Shown here: one piece after another, positions 55,188-63,660 of the stretch
Layout of the letters: each line of letters opens with the position of its first letter
How positions within the stretch are numbered: position 1 is the stretch's first letter
NCBI GenBank assembly: GCA_030263285.1
Contig: SZYB01000001.1
Coordinates: 865,609-929,608, forward strand
Length of the DNA stretch: 64,000 nucleotides
Source: Bergeyella sp.
GTDB lineage: Bacteria > Bacteroidota > Bacteroidia > Flavobacteriales > Weeksellaceae
Direction: 5' to 3'
Made by a program: the position numbers and the translations under genes
The notes under the pieces: generated by a model
Database searches by the model: none
What the model saw: only the letters and a program-made list of their open reading frames with translations
What the model was told of the DNA's origin: nothing

Positions 55188-57101
55188 ATGAAAATCAATC
55201 TGATCTTTTCGCTTATTTTCTCAATGACTACCGGCATTATCTCAAACGCTCAGCACGTTATGACCACCACGGATCTGTGGAAACTAAAAAGAATAGAGCC
55301 GTTGGGCATTAGTAAAGACAAAAAGTATATCGTCTATAAAATAAAAACTCCTTCTGTATCAGGAAACAATTTTTCTACAAAAGCCTATAAAGTCCCCATA
55401 GAGGGTGGGGAAGAAAGAGAAATAATAGAAGGAGGGGAATCACTTGTAACAAACAACAAGATATCTCCGGATGGAAAGCACCTCTTGTACAGCAAACAAG
55501 TAAAGGAAGAAAAATTATTGGGAAAAGATCTCTACCCTGCGCTGGAAAAGTCGAATGTATATGTATTTAATTCCTTAGACTATAGACACTGGGACACGTA
55601 TAACGAAGGACTTTATTATCATATTTTTTATAAAAAATATAACGGTAGAGGTTCCGAAGTAGATATAATGGATAAAAAACCATATTATTCCTCATCCCCT
55701 CCCACCTTCGGGGCAGATGATTATATATGGAGTCCGGACAGCAGGAAAATCATCTTTGTCAGTAAAAAATTACGTGGGACAAAAGCTGCTAACAGCACCA
55801 ACACGGATATCTACGAATATGACATAGAAAAGAAAACTTTTCAAAACAAAACCTCAAAAAACTTAGGATACGATACTGCACCGGTCTTCTCTCCGTCCGG
55901 ACATCTCACTTGGCTGCAAATGAAGAGAAATGGATACGAGGCAGACAAAAACGATATTATAGTTGACTACAGCGGTAAAGCGATCAATCTTACGGAAAAC
56001 TGGGACGGCACTGTTAACAACTTTTTTTGGGACCCTAAGGGCGATAAAGTCTATTTTGTTGCACCTGTAGAAGGAACCGAACAGCTTTTTGAAGTGAATT
56101 TTCCCAGTCTGAGCAAAGTACCTATTAAGGTTCGGCAAATAACCAAAGGGGATTTTAATATAAAAAAAGTGATCGGTATCGTAGGCGAACTCCTGTTTCT
56201 CACAAGAGAAGACATGAACCACGCATCAGAAATTTTTTCCTACAATAGTACAAATGGTAAATGGAAACAAATAAGCAAGGTGAATGCGGATTTTTACAAA
56301 AAAATACTGCCCAGCAAGGTAGAAAAAAGATGGATAAGTACCACGGACGGGAAAAAGATGCTCACATGGGTAATTTTTCCTCCCGATTTTGATCCGAATA
56401 AAAAATACCCTACTCTCTTGTACTTACAGGGAGGACCTCAGTCTGCGCTTTCTCAGTTTTATTCTTACCGGTGGAATTTTCAGCTGATGGCAGCAAACGG
56501 CTATATCGTTGTCGCTCCTAACAGAAGAGGAATGCCTGGTTATGGAGTCGAATGGAATGAGAAAATAAGCAAGGATTGGGGGGGGCAGCCAATGAGAGAT
56601 TATCTTTCTGCCATAGACACATTATCCAAGGAAAGTTACGTAGACGAAAATAGATTGGGAGCTGTGGGTGCGAGCTACGGAGGCTATTCTGTATACTTTT
56701 TAGCCGGGATCCATAACAATAGATTCAAGACCTTTATCGCACATGCCGGGGTCTTTAATCTGGAAAGCATGTACGGTACCACAGATGAGTTATTTTTCAA
56801 TAACTGGGAAGCAGGAGGTCCCTATTGGGAAAAGGGCAATACCGCTGCACAAAAAACGTACAAAAAATTCAACCCTATACGCAATGTAGAAAGATGGAAC
56901 ACCCCCATGCTGGTCATACACGGAGGTCGGGATTACCGAGTCCCTATAGGACAAGGACAAGAGGCTTTTCAAGCGCTTCAGCAAAAAGGCATAAAAAGCA
57001 GATTCATTTATTTTCCGGAAGAGAACCACTGGATTCTAAAGCCTCAAAATGCGGTAATTTGGCAAAACGAATTCTTCAAATGGCTATCTGAAACCTTGTA
57101 A
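55188..57101 (+). CDS. S9 family prolyl oligopeptidase, secreted
   Basis: 637 residues with a signal peptide (cleavage near ISNAQ), a beta-propeller domain (about residues 30-370, WD40-like PD40 repeats such as WSPDSRKIIF), and an alpha/beta-hydrolase peptidase domain. The catalytic triad is Ser496 in GASYGGY, Asp582 in HGGRDYRVP and His614 in EENHW. It is a periplasmic or outer-membrane dipeptidyl/acylaminoacyl peptidase of the S9C type. The longer frame start (55134) is rejected for the signal peptide and promoter. Confidence 0.93.
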   Translation: MKINLIFSLIFSMTTGIISNAQHVMTTTDLWKLKRIEPLGISKDKKYIVYKIKTPSVSGNNFSTKAYKVPIEGGEEREIIEGGESLVTNNKISPDGKHLLYSKQVKEEKLLGKDLYPALEKSNVYVFNSLDYRHWDTYNEGLYYHIFYKKYNGRGSEVDIMDKKPYYSSSPPTFGADDYIWSPDSRKIIFVSKKLRGTKAANSTNTDIYEYDIEKKTFQNKTSKNLGYDTAPVFSPSGHLTWLQMKRNGYEADKNDIIVDYSGKAINLTENWDGTVNNFFWDPKGDKVYFVAPVEGTEQLFEVNFPSLSKVPIKVRQITKGDFNIKKVIGIVGELLFLTREDMNHASEIFSYNSTNGKWKQISKVNADFYKKILPSKVEKRWISTTDGKKMLTWVIFPPDFDPNKKYPTLLYLQGGPQSALSQFYSYRWNFQLMAANGYIVVAPNRRGMPGYGVEWNEKISKDWGGQPMRDYLSAIDTLSKESYVDENRLGAVGASYGGYSVYFLAGIHNNRFKTFIAHAGVFNLESMYGTTDELFFNNWEAGGPYWEKGNTAAQKTYKKFNPIRNVERWNTPMLVIHGGRDYRVPIGQGQEAFQALQQKGIKSRFIYFPEENHWILKPQNAVIWQNEFFKWLSETL

Positions 57102-57206
57102 ATACCTTCCAGAAAACTGTCATAGAATTGCATGTGAAATTTTATTGCAACTCTCCCTTTTCCCAGTCTGTTTAAAGCAGATTTTTCAACAGAAACTAAG
57201 ATTGCC

Positions 57207-57214
57207 TATTTTTG
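57207..57214 (+). promoter_or_regulatory. -7 element (TATTTTTG) overlapping the YciO-like gene start
   Basis: TATTTTTG ends three bases before the ATG at 57218. If it works, the transcript would begin at or right after the start codon, giving a leaderless message; otherwise the true start is downstream. Confidence 0.4.
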
Positions 57215-57217
57215 CGT

Positions 57218-57829
57218 ATGGCAAAAGTCTTAAAAATATATCCTGATCACCCTCAGGAAAAACTTTTGGAAGAAGTGGTAAGGTTACTGGACCAGGGGGG
57301 GATTATAGTGTATCCATCAGACACGGTCTATGCACTTGGGTGTGATATTTTTAATGGAAAAGCGATGGAGAAGCTGGCACGGATAAAAAAGGTAAAACCG
57401 GAGACTGCAAGATTTTCTATTATTTGTAATGACCTCAGCCATTTATCTCGTTTCACAAAACCTATAAATAATTCTGTGTTTAGGTTTCTTAAAAACCATA
57501 TTCCGGGATCTTTTACTTTTGTACTGGAAGCCAATAAAAGTTTGCCCCCTGCCTACAAAGGACATAAGACCGTTGGGATCCGGGTACCCGACCACTCTAT
57601 CCCAAAACTGATTGTAGAAAAGTTAGGACGTCCCATCGCTTCTACCTCTATAAAAGACGAAGATGAAATACTGGAATACTCTACAGATCCGGAACTCATT
57701 GCAGAAAAGTATCATCATTTGGCAGATATAGTAATAGACTCCGGATACGGAGGTAATGTTGCCTCCACCGTGGTAAACCTCACCTCCGGAGAGCCCGAAA
57801 TTATACGAGAAGGCAAAGGAATTTTATAA
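57218..57829 (+). CDS. YciO-like YrdC/Sua5 family protein
   Basis: 203 residues of YrdC fold, with GGIIVYPSDTVYALGCD early, FTFVLEANKSLPPAYKGHKTVGIRVP and a conserved ending (TVVNLTSGEPEIIREG). Unlike TsaC it lacks the SxN pair: the segment is STSIKDE. The KxR motif is also altered. YciO-type paralogues with a broken tetrad do not replace TsaC, so another role, not well known, is likely. The frame can also start at TTG 57212. Confidence 0.85.
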   Translation: MAKVLKIYPDHPQEKLLEEVVRLLDQGGIIVYPSDTVYALGCDIFNGKAMEKLARIKKVKPETARFSIICNDLSHLSRFTKPINNSVFRFLKNHIPGSFTFVLEANKSLPPAYKGHKTVGIRVPDHSIPKLIVEKLGRPIASTSIKDEDEILEYSTDPELIAEKYHHLADIVIDSGYGGNVASTVVNLTSGEPEIIREGKGIL

Positions 57830-57854
57830 AATCACACCATACAATACTTTGGGC

Positions 57855-58619
57855 ATGAAAATTATTACTTCCCCATCGAAACTCATGAGCATAGATTTTT
57901 CTGGTGATATGCTGGAAAAAACCAAACCTCAGTTTATAGAAGAAGCCGGTTATGTCCAATCCTTTCTCAAAAAAAAATCCCCTGAGTTTTTGGCTAACCT
58001 GATGGAGATTTCTCCCAGACTTGCAGACGAAAACTGGAAGAGAAATCAAGACTGGAAAGAAAACCCTACAGCACAAAAGAGCTGTCCCGCAATTTTTGCT
58101 TTTACCGGTGAGGTATACAGAGGACTCGATGTCAAAACTTTGGACAGAGAAAGCCTAGCATATCTGGAAAAAAACTACCGAATACTATCGGGTCTCTACG
58201 GAATGCTAAAACCTTCAAGTACCATTATGTTATACAGGCTGGAAATGGGTAGAAAATTTTCTTTCGGGAAGTACAAAAACCTTTATGATTTTTGGAAAGA
58301 AAAAATATCACGAGCTCTCTTAAAGGAGTTGGGAGAAAATGAGTTTCTGCTAAATCTCGCCAGCCAAGAATACGCAAAAGTGCTTGACAAAAAAATGTTG
58401 GAAAACAGGATAGTAGAAGTAAATTTTTATGAAACCAAAAATGGAAAACAAAAAAATATTTTCGCTTACACCAAACATGCCCGTGGACTCATGGCCAGAT
58501 ACTGTGCAGAAAATAAAATAAAAACCGTGGATGAAATAAAAGATTTCTGTGCCGCAGGATATGTAATAGACGAAAAGCAGTCCACAGTAAATAGACTGAT
58601 TTTTTTACGCCAAACATGA
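57855..58619 (+). CDS. yaaA: Peroxide stress protein YaaA
   Basis: 254 residues. MKIITSPSKLM at the start and the LSGLYGMLKPSSTIMLYRLEMG segment and NLASQEYAKVL late are YaaA (DUF328) hallmarks. In E. coli it limits intracellular iron during peroxide stress and binds DNA. ATG 57855 is used; the frame also has TTG 57849. The stop overlaps prmC by four bases. Confidence 0.93.
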   Translation: MKIITSPSKLMSIDFSGDMLEKTKPQFIEEAGYVQSFLKKKSPEFLANLMEISPRLADENWKRNQDWKENPTAQKSCPAIFAFTGEVYRGLDVKTLDRESLAYLEKNYRILSGLYGMLKPSSTIMLYRLEMGRKFSFGKYKNLYDFWKEKISRALLKELGENEFLLNLASQEYAKVLDKKMLENRIVEVNFYETKNGKQKNIFAYTKHARGLMARYCAENKIKTVDEIKDFCAAGYVIDEKQSTVNRLIFLRQT

Positions 58620-59467
58620 AAATAAGAGATTTCAGATCTATTTTTATAGAAAAATTAAAAGACAAATACTCTAAAGGAGAATCCATACGGCTGCTAAAAA
58701 TTCTAGCAGAATTTTATCTGAAGAGAAAAACTCCGGAGTGGGATTCCTTTTGGGGTATGCCCCTTTGCAAAGAAAACGAAAACAAAATTTCTGATGCTCT
58801 TATACAACTGCAAAATGGGAAACCCTACCAGCAAATTATAGGGGAAACTTATTTTTATGGACTGAAATTTTGGGTAAATGAAAGTATCCTTATTCCCAGA
58901 CCAGAAACCGAAGAACTTCTGGAATTATCCATCAGCAGAATACAAAATACCTATGCGCTAAATACAGAAATAAAAATTCTGGACATAGGTACAGGATCCG
59001 GAGTCATCCCTATCATTCTCAAGAAAAAATTCCCAAAGGCTTGTATTAGTGCTCTGGACATTTCAAAAAAAGCAATAATACTTGCAAAACATAATGCAAA
59101 ACTTCATAACATCACGGTAGATTTTAGAGAACTTGACTACCTGAAAGAAGACCTAAGCGAGAATTTTCATTTTATCATATCAAATCCTCCGTATATAGAC
59201 CCAAAAGAACAAAAAGAAATTTCAGATATCGTAAAACATCACGAACCCTATCTGGCTCTTTTTCCTCCTTCTGCGGATCCTCTGACATTTTATAAAAAAA
59301 TATACAGGGACGCAAAAAAAAACCTCCTGAAAAACGGAGCTATCTTCTTAGAAATCAACCAGAAATACGGATTACAAACAAAAAATATATTTGTAAAAGA
59401 CTATACTACAAAGCTCTTGAAGGATATTTCGGGCAACGACAGATTTGTGATTGCAGAAAAAAAATAA
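58616..59467 (+). CDS. prmC: Peptide chain release factor N5-glutamine methyltransferase
   Basis: 283 residues. The N-terminal helical domain is followed by a SAM-dependent methyltransferase with LDIGTGSG (122-129) and the amide-binding NPPY at 190-193. It methylates the GGQ glutamine of release factors. The ATGA overlap with yaaA couples the two. A long AT-rich tail ends before the rpmE2 promoter. Confidence 0.93.
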   Translation: MKIRDFRSIFIEKLKDKYSKGESIRLLKILAEFYLKRKTPEWDSFWGMPLCKENENKISDALIQLQNGKPYQQIIGETYFYGLKFWVNESILIPRPETEELLELSISRIQNTYALNTEIKILDIGTGSGVIPIILKKKFPKACISALDISKKAIILAKHNAKLHNITVDFRELDYLKEDLSENFHFIISNPPYIDPKEQKEISDIVKHHEPYLALFPPSADPLTFYKKIYRDAKKNLLKNGAIFLEINQKYGLQTKNIFVKDYTTKLLKDISGNDRFVIAEKK

Positions 59468-59499
59468 ACCTTTCAGTATCCCAAATACATTAAAATCCC

Positions 59500-59530
59500 T
59501 TTTGTTTTTTTAGAAAAAAACAATAACTTC
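59500..59530 (+). promoter_or_regulatory. Promoter for L31
   Basis: TTTG at 59500-59503, exactly 19 bases, then TAACTTCG at 59523-59530, one base off TANNTTTG. The transcript would start near 59536, giving an 85- to 90-base leader. Confidence 0.6.
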
Positions 59531-59536
59531 GCGCAC

Positions 59537-59624
59537 TGGTTTCCGTTGCCCTAAAATGCCCATTACCGTGCTATTAGGTGCTGTACGGGGGTTTATTTTC
59601 AATAACTAATATTTCAAAAATATC
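59537..59624 (+). promoter_or_regulatory. L31 mRNA leader, possibly structured
   Basis: The 88-base leader between the rpmE2 promoter and its ATG contains the inverted repeat CCTAA...TTAGG (about 19 bases apart) and several short G/C stretches. Ribosomal protein leaders often control their own gene, so this may be a protein-binding leader, but no known family is matched here. Confidence 0.3.
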
Positions 59625-59876
59625 ATGAAAAAAGGAATACATCCGGAAAATTACAGATTGGTAGTTTTCAAAGATATGAGTAACGACGAGATGTTTGTAT
59701 GCAAGTCCACTGCAGAGACCAAAGATACCATCAAATACGAAGGACAGGAATATCCTTTGGTAAAAATGGAAATTTCTTCTACCTCTCATCCGTTTTATAC
59801 AGGTAAAGTAAAATTAGTAGACACTGCGGGTAGGGTAGATAAGTTTATGAATAAGTACAAAAAATTCGCAAAGTGA
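59625..59876 (+). CDS. rpmE2: 50S ribosomal protein L31, type B
   Basis: 83 residues beginning [20 protein letters not shown]. Type B L31 lacks the zinc-binding cysteines, and only a single Cys is present here (MFVCKST); the tail [10 protein letters not shown] is typical. In several bacteria type B is the zinc-independent paralogue; in Bacteroidetes it is often the only one. It has its own promoter and a strong terminator. Confidence 0.96.
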   Translation: MKKGIHPENYRLVVFKDMSNDEMFVCKSTAETKDTIKYEGQEYPLVKMEISSTSHPFYTGKVKLVDTAGRVDKFMNKYKKFAK

Positions 59877-59904
59877 GTCTTATTTGTCGCTCTCTTAACA
59901 ACCT

Positions 59905-59939
59905 AAAAGCCTTTTAGAAAAAATCTAAAGGGCTTTTTT
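59905..59939 (+). terminator. Terminator after rpmE2
   Basis: AAAAGCCTTTTAGA and TCTAAAGGGCTTTT pair with one wobble around a five-base A loop, and a T-run follows. Confidence 0.88.
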
Positions 59940-59943
59940 ATTG

Positions 59944-59951
59944 TACCTTTG
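59944..59951 (+). promoter_or_regulatory. -7 element (TACCTTTG) for the GlmU-like gene
   Basis: Exact TANNTTTG match just after the L31 terminator, about 79 bases before the ATG at 60030. Confidence 0.5.
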
Positions 59952-60029
59952 ACCGCAGAAGTTTTTTTTTGATCACAATCCAAATAACTTAATTCAAACC
60001 GCTTGTCAACCCCCGCCATAAAGTTACCT

Positions 60030-61199
60030 ATGCATGATGTTCCGTTAGTATTTTCAGACGCACAGTATTGGAAAAGTTTCTTACCCCTCTCCTTTACAAA
60101 ACCCGTTTCAGAAATGAGGATGGGTATGCTTACTTTCTCTCAGAGGTGGAAGTTACTTCTGGAGGCTAAAAATATTGGATACCTCACAGAAGACTATTTA
60201 CAAGAAAAATACACCACACCCCAAAAAAAAGAAGGTCTGTTTTTGGTTCCTAATTTTATTCCTACACGAGATATTTTGGAAAAAATAAAAAGCCTACATA
60301 AAGGAGAGGCTTTGGTGTATCGGAATGACATTATTGCTGCAAGAGCAACATTGGATAATTTTCAGTTTGGTAACATAGAAAAAACCAGAGACATAAAGGA
60401 AAACCTGATCTTCATAAAAAACTCTACGGATCTGTTCACTTACAATCATCTCGCCATCAATTTTGATTTTGATTTACTCACTAAAAACAAAACTTCTCAT
60501 AAACTCTCCATAACGAACGGGCTGTTGGGAAACCCCGATGATATTTTTATAGAAGAAGGAGCACGCGTAGAGTTTTCTACGCTTAATACCAAAGAAGGAA
60601 AAATCTATATAGGCAAAGAAGCCGAAATCATGGAAGGAAGCCACCTAAGGGGACCTGTTGCCATAGGCGAACAGGCAAAAATAAATATGGGAGCCAAAGT
60701 ATATGGAGCTACTACCATTGGCCCTCATTCCAGAATAGGTGGTGAGGTAAGTAATCTCATTGTCTTTGGATTTTCAAACAAGGGACACGACGGTTTTCTG
60801 GGTAATTCCGTCATAGGAGAATGGTGTAATTTGGGAGCCGGCACTAACTCATCAAACCTTAAAAATAATTACAGCCCAGTAAAACTATGGGACTACAGAA
60901 AGGAAAAATTTGAAACTACCAAAATGCAGTTTGTCGGAGTCATTATGGGAGACCATGCAAAAACGGCTATTAACTCCCAACTTAATACAGGTACCTCCGT
61001 AGGAGTGGGAGCCAATATCTTTACATCCGGATTCCCCCCCAATCTCATCCCAAATTTCAGCTGGGGAGGAAATAGGAATGATGAAAAATTTTCCTTAGAA
61101 AAATTTTATGAAAGTGCAGAAAAAATGATGGAAAGAAGAAAATGTTCCCTCTCCAAAACAGATAAAAGCATTCTAAAGTTTATTTACCTAAGTAAATAA
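60030..61199 (+). CDS. GlmU-like sugar nucleotidyltransferase family protein
   Basis: 389 residues. The N-terminal half (VFSDAQYWKSFLPLSFTKPVSEMRMG) is a divergent nucleotidyltransferase-like region conserved in Bacteroidetes; the C-terminal half has left-handed beta-helix hexapeptide repeats (such as GARVEF..., GKEAEIMEGSHLRGPVAIG). It is probably a sugar or acyl transferase related to GlmU but not the bona fide GlmU, since the usual uridyltransferase loop is not evident. ATG 60030 is chosen: homologs begin near this VFSDAQYW segment; the frame also starts with TTG 60003. Confidence 0.8.
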   Translation: MHDVPLVFSDAQYWKSFLPLSFTKPVSEMRMGMLTFSQRWKLLLEAKNIGYLTEDYLQEKYTTPQKKEGLFLVPNFIPTRDILEKIKSLHKGEALVYRNDIIAARATLDNFQFGNIEKTRDIKENLIFIKNSTDLFTYNHLAINFDFDLLTKNKTSHKLSITNGLLGNPDDIFIEEGARVEFSTLNTKEGKIYIGKEAEIMEGSHLRGPVAIGEQAKINMGAKVYGATTIGPHSRIGGEVSNLIVFGFSNKGHDGFLGNSVIGEWCNLGAGTNSSNLKNNYSPVKLWDYRKEKFETTKMQFVGVIMGDHAKTAINSQLNTGTSVGVGANIFTSGFPPNLIPNFSWGGNRNDEKFSLEKFYESAEKMMERRKCSLSKTDKSILKFIYLSK

Positions 61200-61222
61200 T
61201 TTCAAGTAAAAACTACCAAAAC

Positions 61223-61255
61223 AAAAAGAGATTTTGATATCAAGGTCTCTTTTTT
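61223..61255. terminator. Bidirectional terminator between the GlmU-like and MFS genes
   Basis: AAAAAGAGA and TCTCTTTTT form a stem with T-runs on both strands; the loop contains the palindrome TTGATATCAA. The genes on both sides are convergent. Confidence 0.8.
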
Positions 61256-61292
61256 GCCTGATGATCATAATTATACAATGAAATGGACAATG

Positions 61293-62588
61293 TCAGTCCT
61301 CATTGAGTTTTGATGTCTTCTGGGTGTCTTTCATGCCAAGGTAAACAAGCAAGGAAATAAAAATACACACGGTAACATATACATAAAAATATGACTCTAC
61401 TCCTTCTTTCTTAAACCATGTAGCTACATAAACTGCAGAACCACCAAAGACAGCTACCGTAAGCGCGTAAGGAAGACCTACTCCCAGAGCTCTTATTTCT
61501 GCGGGAAATAACTCGGCCTTTACCACCGCATTGATAGAGGTGTATCCACTAACGATGATGAGCGCAAACAGGATGATAAAAAATGCACCTAAAGGAGTGG
61601 AAGTGTAAGACAACATATAAAAAACAGGATAAGTAAATATCGTACCCATGATTCCAAACCATAACAATAAAGGCTTTCTCCCTATTTTATCCGACAAACT
61701 CCCGAAAATAGGTTGCAGGGAGGCAAAAATCAGCAAGCAGGAAAATGAGATAGTGGTTGCTTCCTGATTGGAAAAATGCAATGTATCTTTCATAAAATTC
61801 TTTATATATACCGTGTAGGTATAAAAAGCCAAGGTTCCCCCCATCGTGAGACCTACAACGGTCAAGATGGCCTTAGGGTGTTTTAATAACTCTTTTATAC
61901 TCCCTTTTTTCGTCTTTTCGTCTTTTTTGTTTTCGAACGCCTCTGTTTCATGAAGATTGGACCGAAGATAAAATGCTACTAGAGATAATATTGCCCCTAT
62001 TACAAAAGGTATTCTCCATCCCCAATCATAAAGTTGTTCTTCGGTGAGTAAAAATTTCTGTAAAACAAGTTGAATAGCCAATGCTATGAGATGACCTCCG
62101 ATAAGGGTAACATACTGAAAACTAGAATAAAATCCCCTACGTTCTTTGGTGGCCATCTCGGAAAGATAAGTAGCCGAAACTCCATACTCTCCCCCTACAC
62201 TAAGTCCCTGTAACAATCGTGCAGAAAACAGTATGACTGTAGCCAGGGCACCTATAGTGGCATAGGTGGGAGACAATGCAATGAGCAAAGACCCAAAAGA
62301 CATAAGAATTACAGAAATTGTCATCCCTTTTTTTCGTCCTATTTTGTCTGATATACTTCCAAAAAGCCAACCTCCTATGGGTCTCATAAGAAAAGCCACC
62401 GCAAATATGCCATAGGCTTTTAAATCTTGAGAAAGAGGATCTTCTTTCGGAAAAAACGAATTAGAAAAATAGACTGCAAAAGCAGTATATGCATACCAGT
62501 CGTACCATTCTACGAGATTCCCTATAGATCCTCCCAAAATGGCTTTTATTCTCTCTTGAGTTGAGAGATCGGGTGCACTGTGACTCAT
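61293..62588 (-). CDS. MFS transporter, MHS (metabolite:H+ symporter) type
   Basis: 431 residues with 12 helices. NLVEWYDWYAYTAFAVYFS at the start, FGSISDKIGRKKGM in loop 2-3 and FGSLSDKIGRKPLL in loop 8-9, and GGEYGVSATYLSEMA are typical of the MHS/ProP-like family (organic acid or osmolyte symporters). Substrate is not known. It lies alone next to a decayed region. Confidence 0.88.
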   Translation of the reverse strand: MSHSAPDLSTQERIKAILGGSIGNLVEWYDWYAYTAFAVYFSNSFFPKEDPLSQDLKAYGIFAVAFLMRPIGGWLFGSISDKIGRKKGMTISVILMSFGSLLIALSPTYATIGALATVILFSARLLQGLSVGGEYGVSATYLSEMATKERRGFYSSFQYVTLIGGHLIALAIQLVLQKFLLTEEQLYDWGWRIPFVIGAILSLVAFYLRSNLHETEAFENKKDEKTKKGSIKELLKHPKAILTVVGLTMGGTLAFYTYTVYIKNFMKDTLHFSNQEATTISFSCLLIFASLQPIFGSLSDKIGRKPLLLWFGIMGTIFTYPVFYMLSYTSTPLGAFFIILFALIIVSGYTSINAVVKAELFPAEIRALGVGLPYALTVAVFGGSAVYVATWFKKEGVESYFYVYVTVCIFISLLVYLGMKDTQKTSKLNED

Positions 62589-62590
62589 AT

Positions 62591-62993
62591 CTATAACATA
62601 GTTTGAAATATCAAAATCAACTCACCCCCTTCTACCAGAAATACTTTTGGTGTCAAGGGTATAAAGTCTGTTTCCGTATTGCAAGAAAGTTTTGCACTCT
62701 CGCCCACCGTAAAAGAACATACCCGCTCCCACATTACGATAGCGTCTATTTGACTTAGCGCTTTCAAGTTCCTCAGTACACACGTAGAAAAAGACTGAAT
62801 CTTCAAGATTTTACTTAATCTCGGAGTTCCCATCCTCCTCCAGCACCTTTTGCCCGAAAAAATTCGGATCCAGAGTTCCCGGATTTATTATTCCTACAAT
62901 TCTCAGATAATTAGGACCAGAGTCACAACTGTAAAAAACGGAACATAAACTCAAACCTATTTCTTTAGACAAATTACCCATCAGCAATTCCAT
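62591..62993 (-). pseudogene. Two overlapping frames that look like one frameshifted gene
   Basis: Frame A (62993-62811; 60 residues, with YLRIVGIINPGTLDPNFF) ends as frame B (62833-62591; 80 residues, with KLSCNTETDFIPLTPKVF) begins. Read through with one shift near 62810-62830, they give about 130 codons without another stop. The frame B end lies three bases before the MFS start codon on the same strand, so it may once have been co-transcribed. I do not recognise the product. It could also be two small genes. Confidence 0.4.
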
Positions 62994-63004
62994 TAAACCT
63001 TAGC

Positions 63005-63045
63005 GCCCTATAACCGAAAAATATCTTTTTTCGGCTGAGTAGGGC
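63005..63045. repeat. Nested hairpin
   Basis: An outer GCCCTA/TAGGGC pair encloses an inner CCGAAAA/TTTTCGG pair. It lies at the end of the broken barrel gene and upstream of a minor TATTTTTG motif. It could act as a terminator on either strand. Confidence 0.5.
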
Positions 63046-63660
63046 CATATTTTTGCAAATAAAACCCCGCCTCTATATTAAGAACATTTTTTTTATTCCC
63101 AAACAGTTTCCAGATAAAAGAAGAGTTGACCGTTGCTTTTTCGAAGAATTTGATAAGGCATCCCACAAAAGAGGGATTTACAGACCTGTTATATCCACCA
63201 TAGCTCCTCCCAAAGCGGTATTATCTGTCTAGAAAAATGTGTTTATATTGAAAGTCTGTTGTACTGACCATGGGCAAATATCCCAAGCTGTTTGCTAAAC
63301 TGATCACCAACTTCTACTGTGAAATAATTGTAAGTGGGAAAGTCGGCAGGTATAGTCCTTGGAGAGTTCGCTATTTGTCAGTCTGCTTACACCATTCCAA
63401 AAATATAGATCTGCTCCCACGTGTAAATCAAAATTATTTCTTTTTTCTGTATAAAAGTTTTTTCGAGATACAATGGCAAACTCGTTATACATATGACAAA
63501 AAAGAGAGAAAGCCTCTTATCCGCGCCTCTCAACCCTGTTCCGCTTCCCCCGCCAGAATTAAAACTCCGAGATTATTAGTACTCAGAGTCATGTATGCCG
63601 AATAAAACAGAGTGAACTGACCGGCTCATCGTAAGTCCTTCCTCTTGCAGAGGCACATAC
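63008..63660 (-). pseudogene. Decayed outer-membrane beta-barrel gene
   Basis: Minus-strand fragments in several frames read like one barrel protein: an N-proximal FDLHVGADLYFWNG, then VEVGDQFSKQLGIFAHGQY in another frame, TALGGAMVDI, and a last piece with FIWKLFGNKK and IEAGFYLQKYGPTQPKK ending at a stop at 63008-63010. Stops and frameshifts separate them. The alternation of strands fits Bacteroidetes porin-like proteins. Its start is lost. 63660-64000 holds only AT-rich DNA with no gene I can support. Confidence 0.4.
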
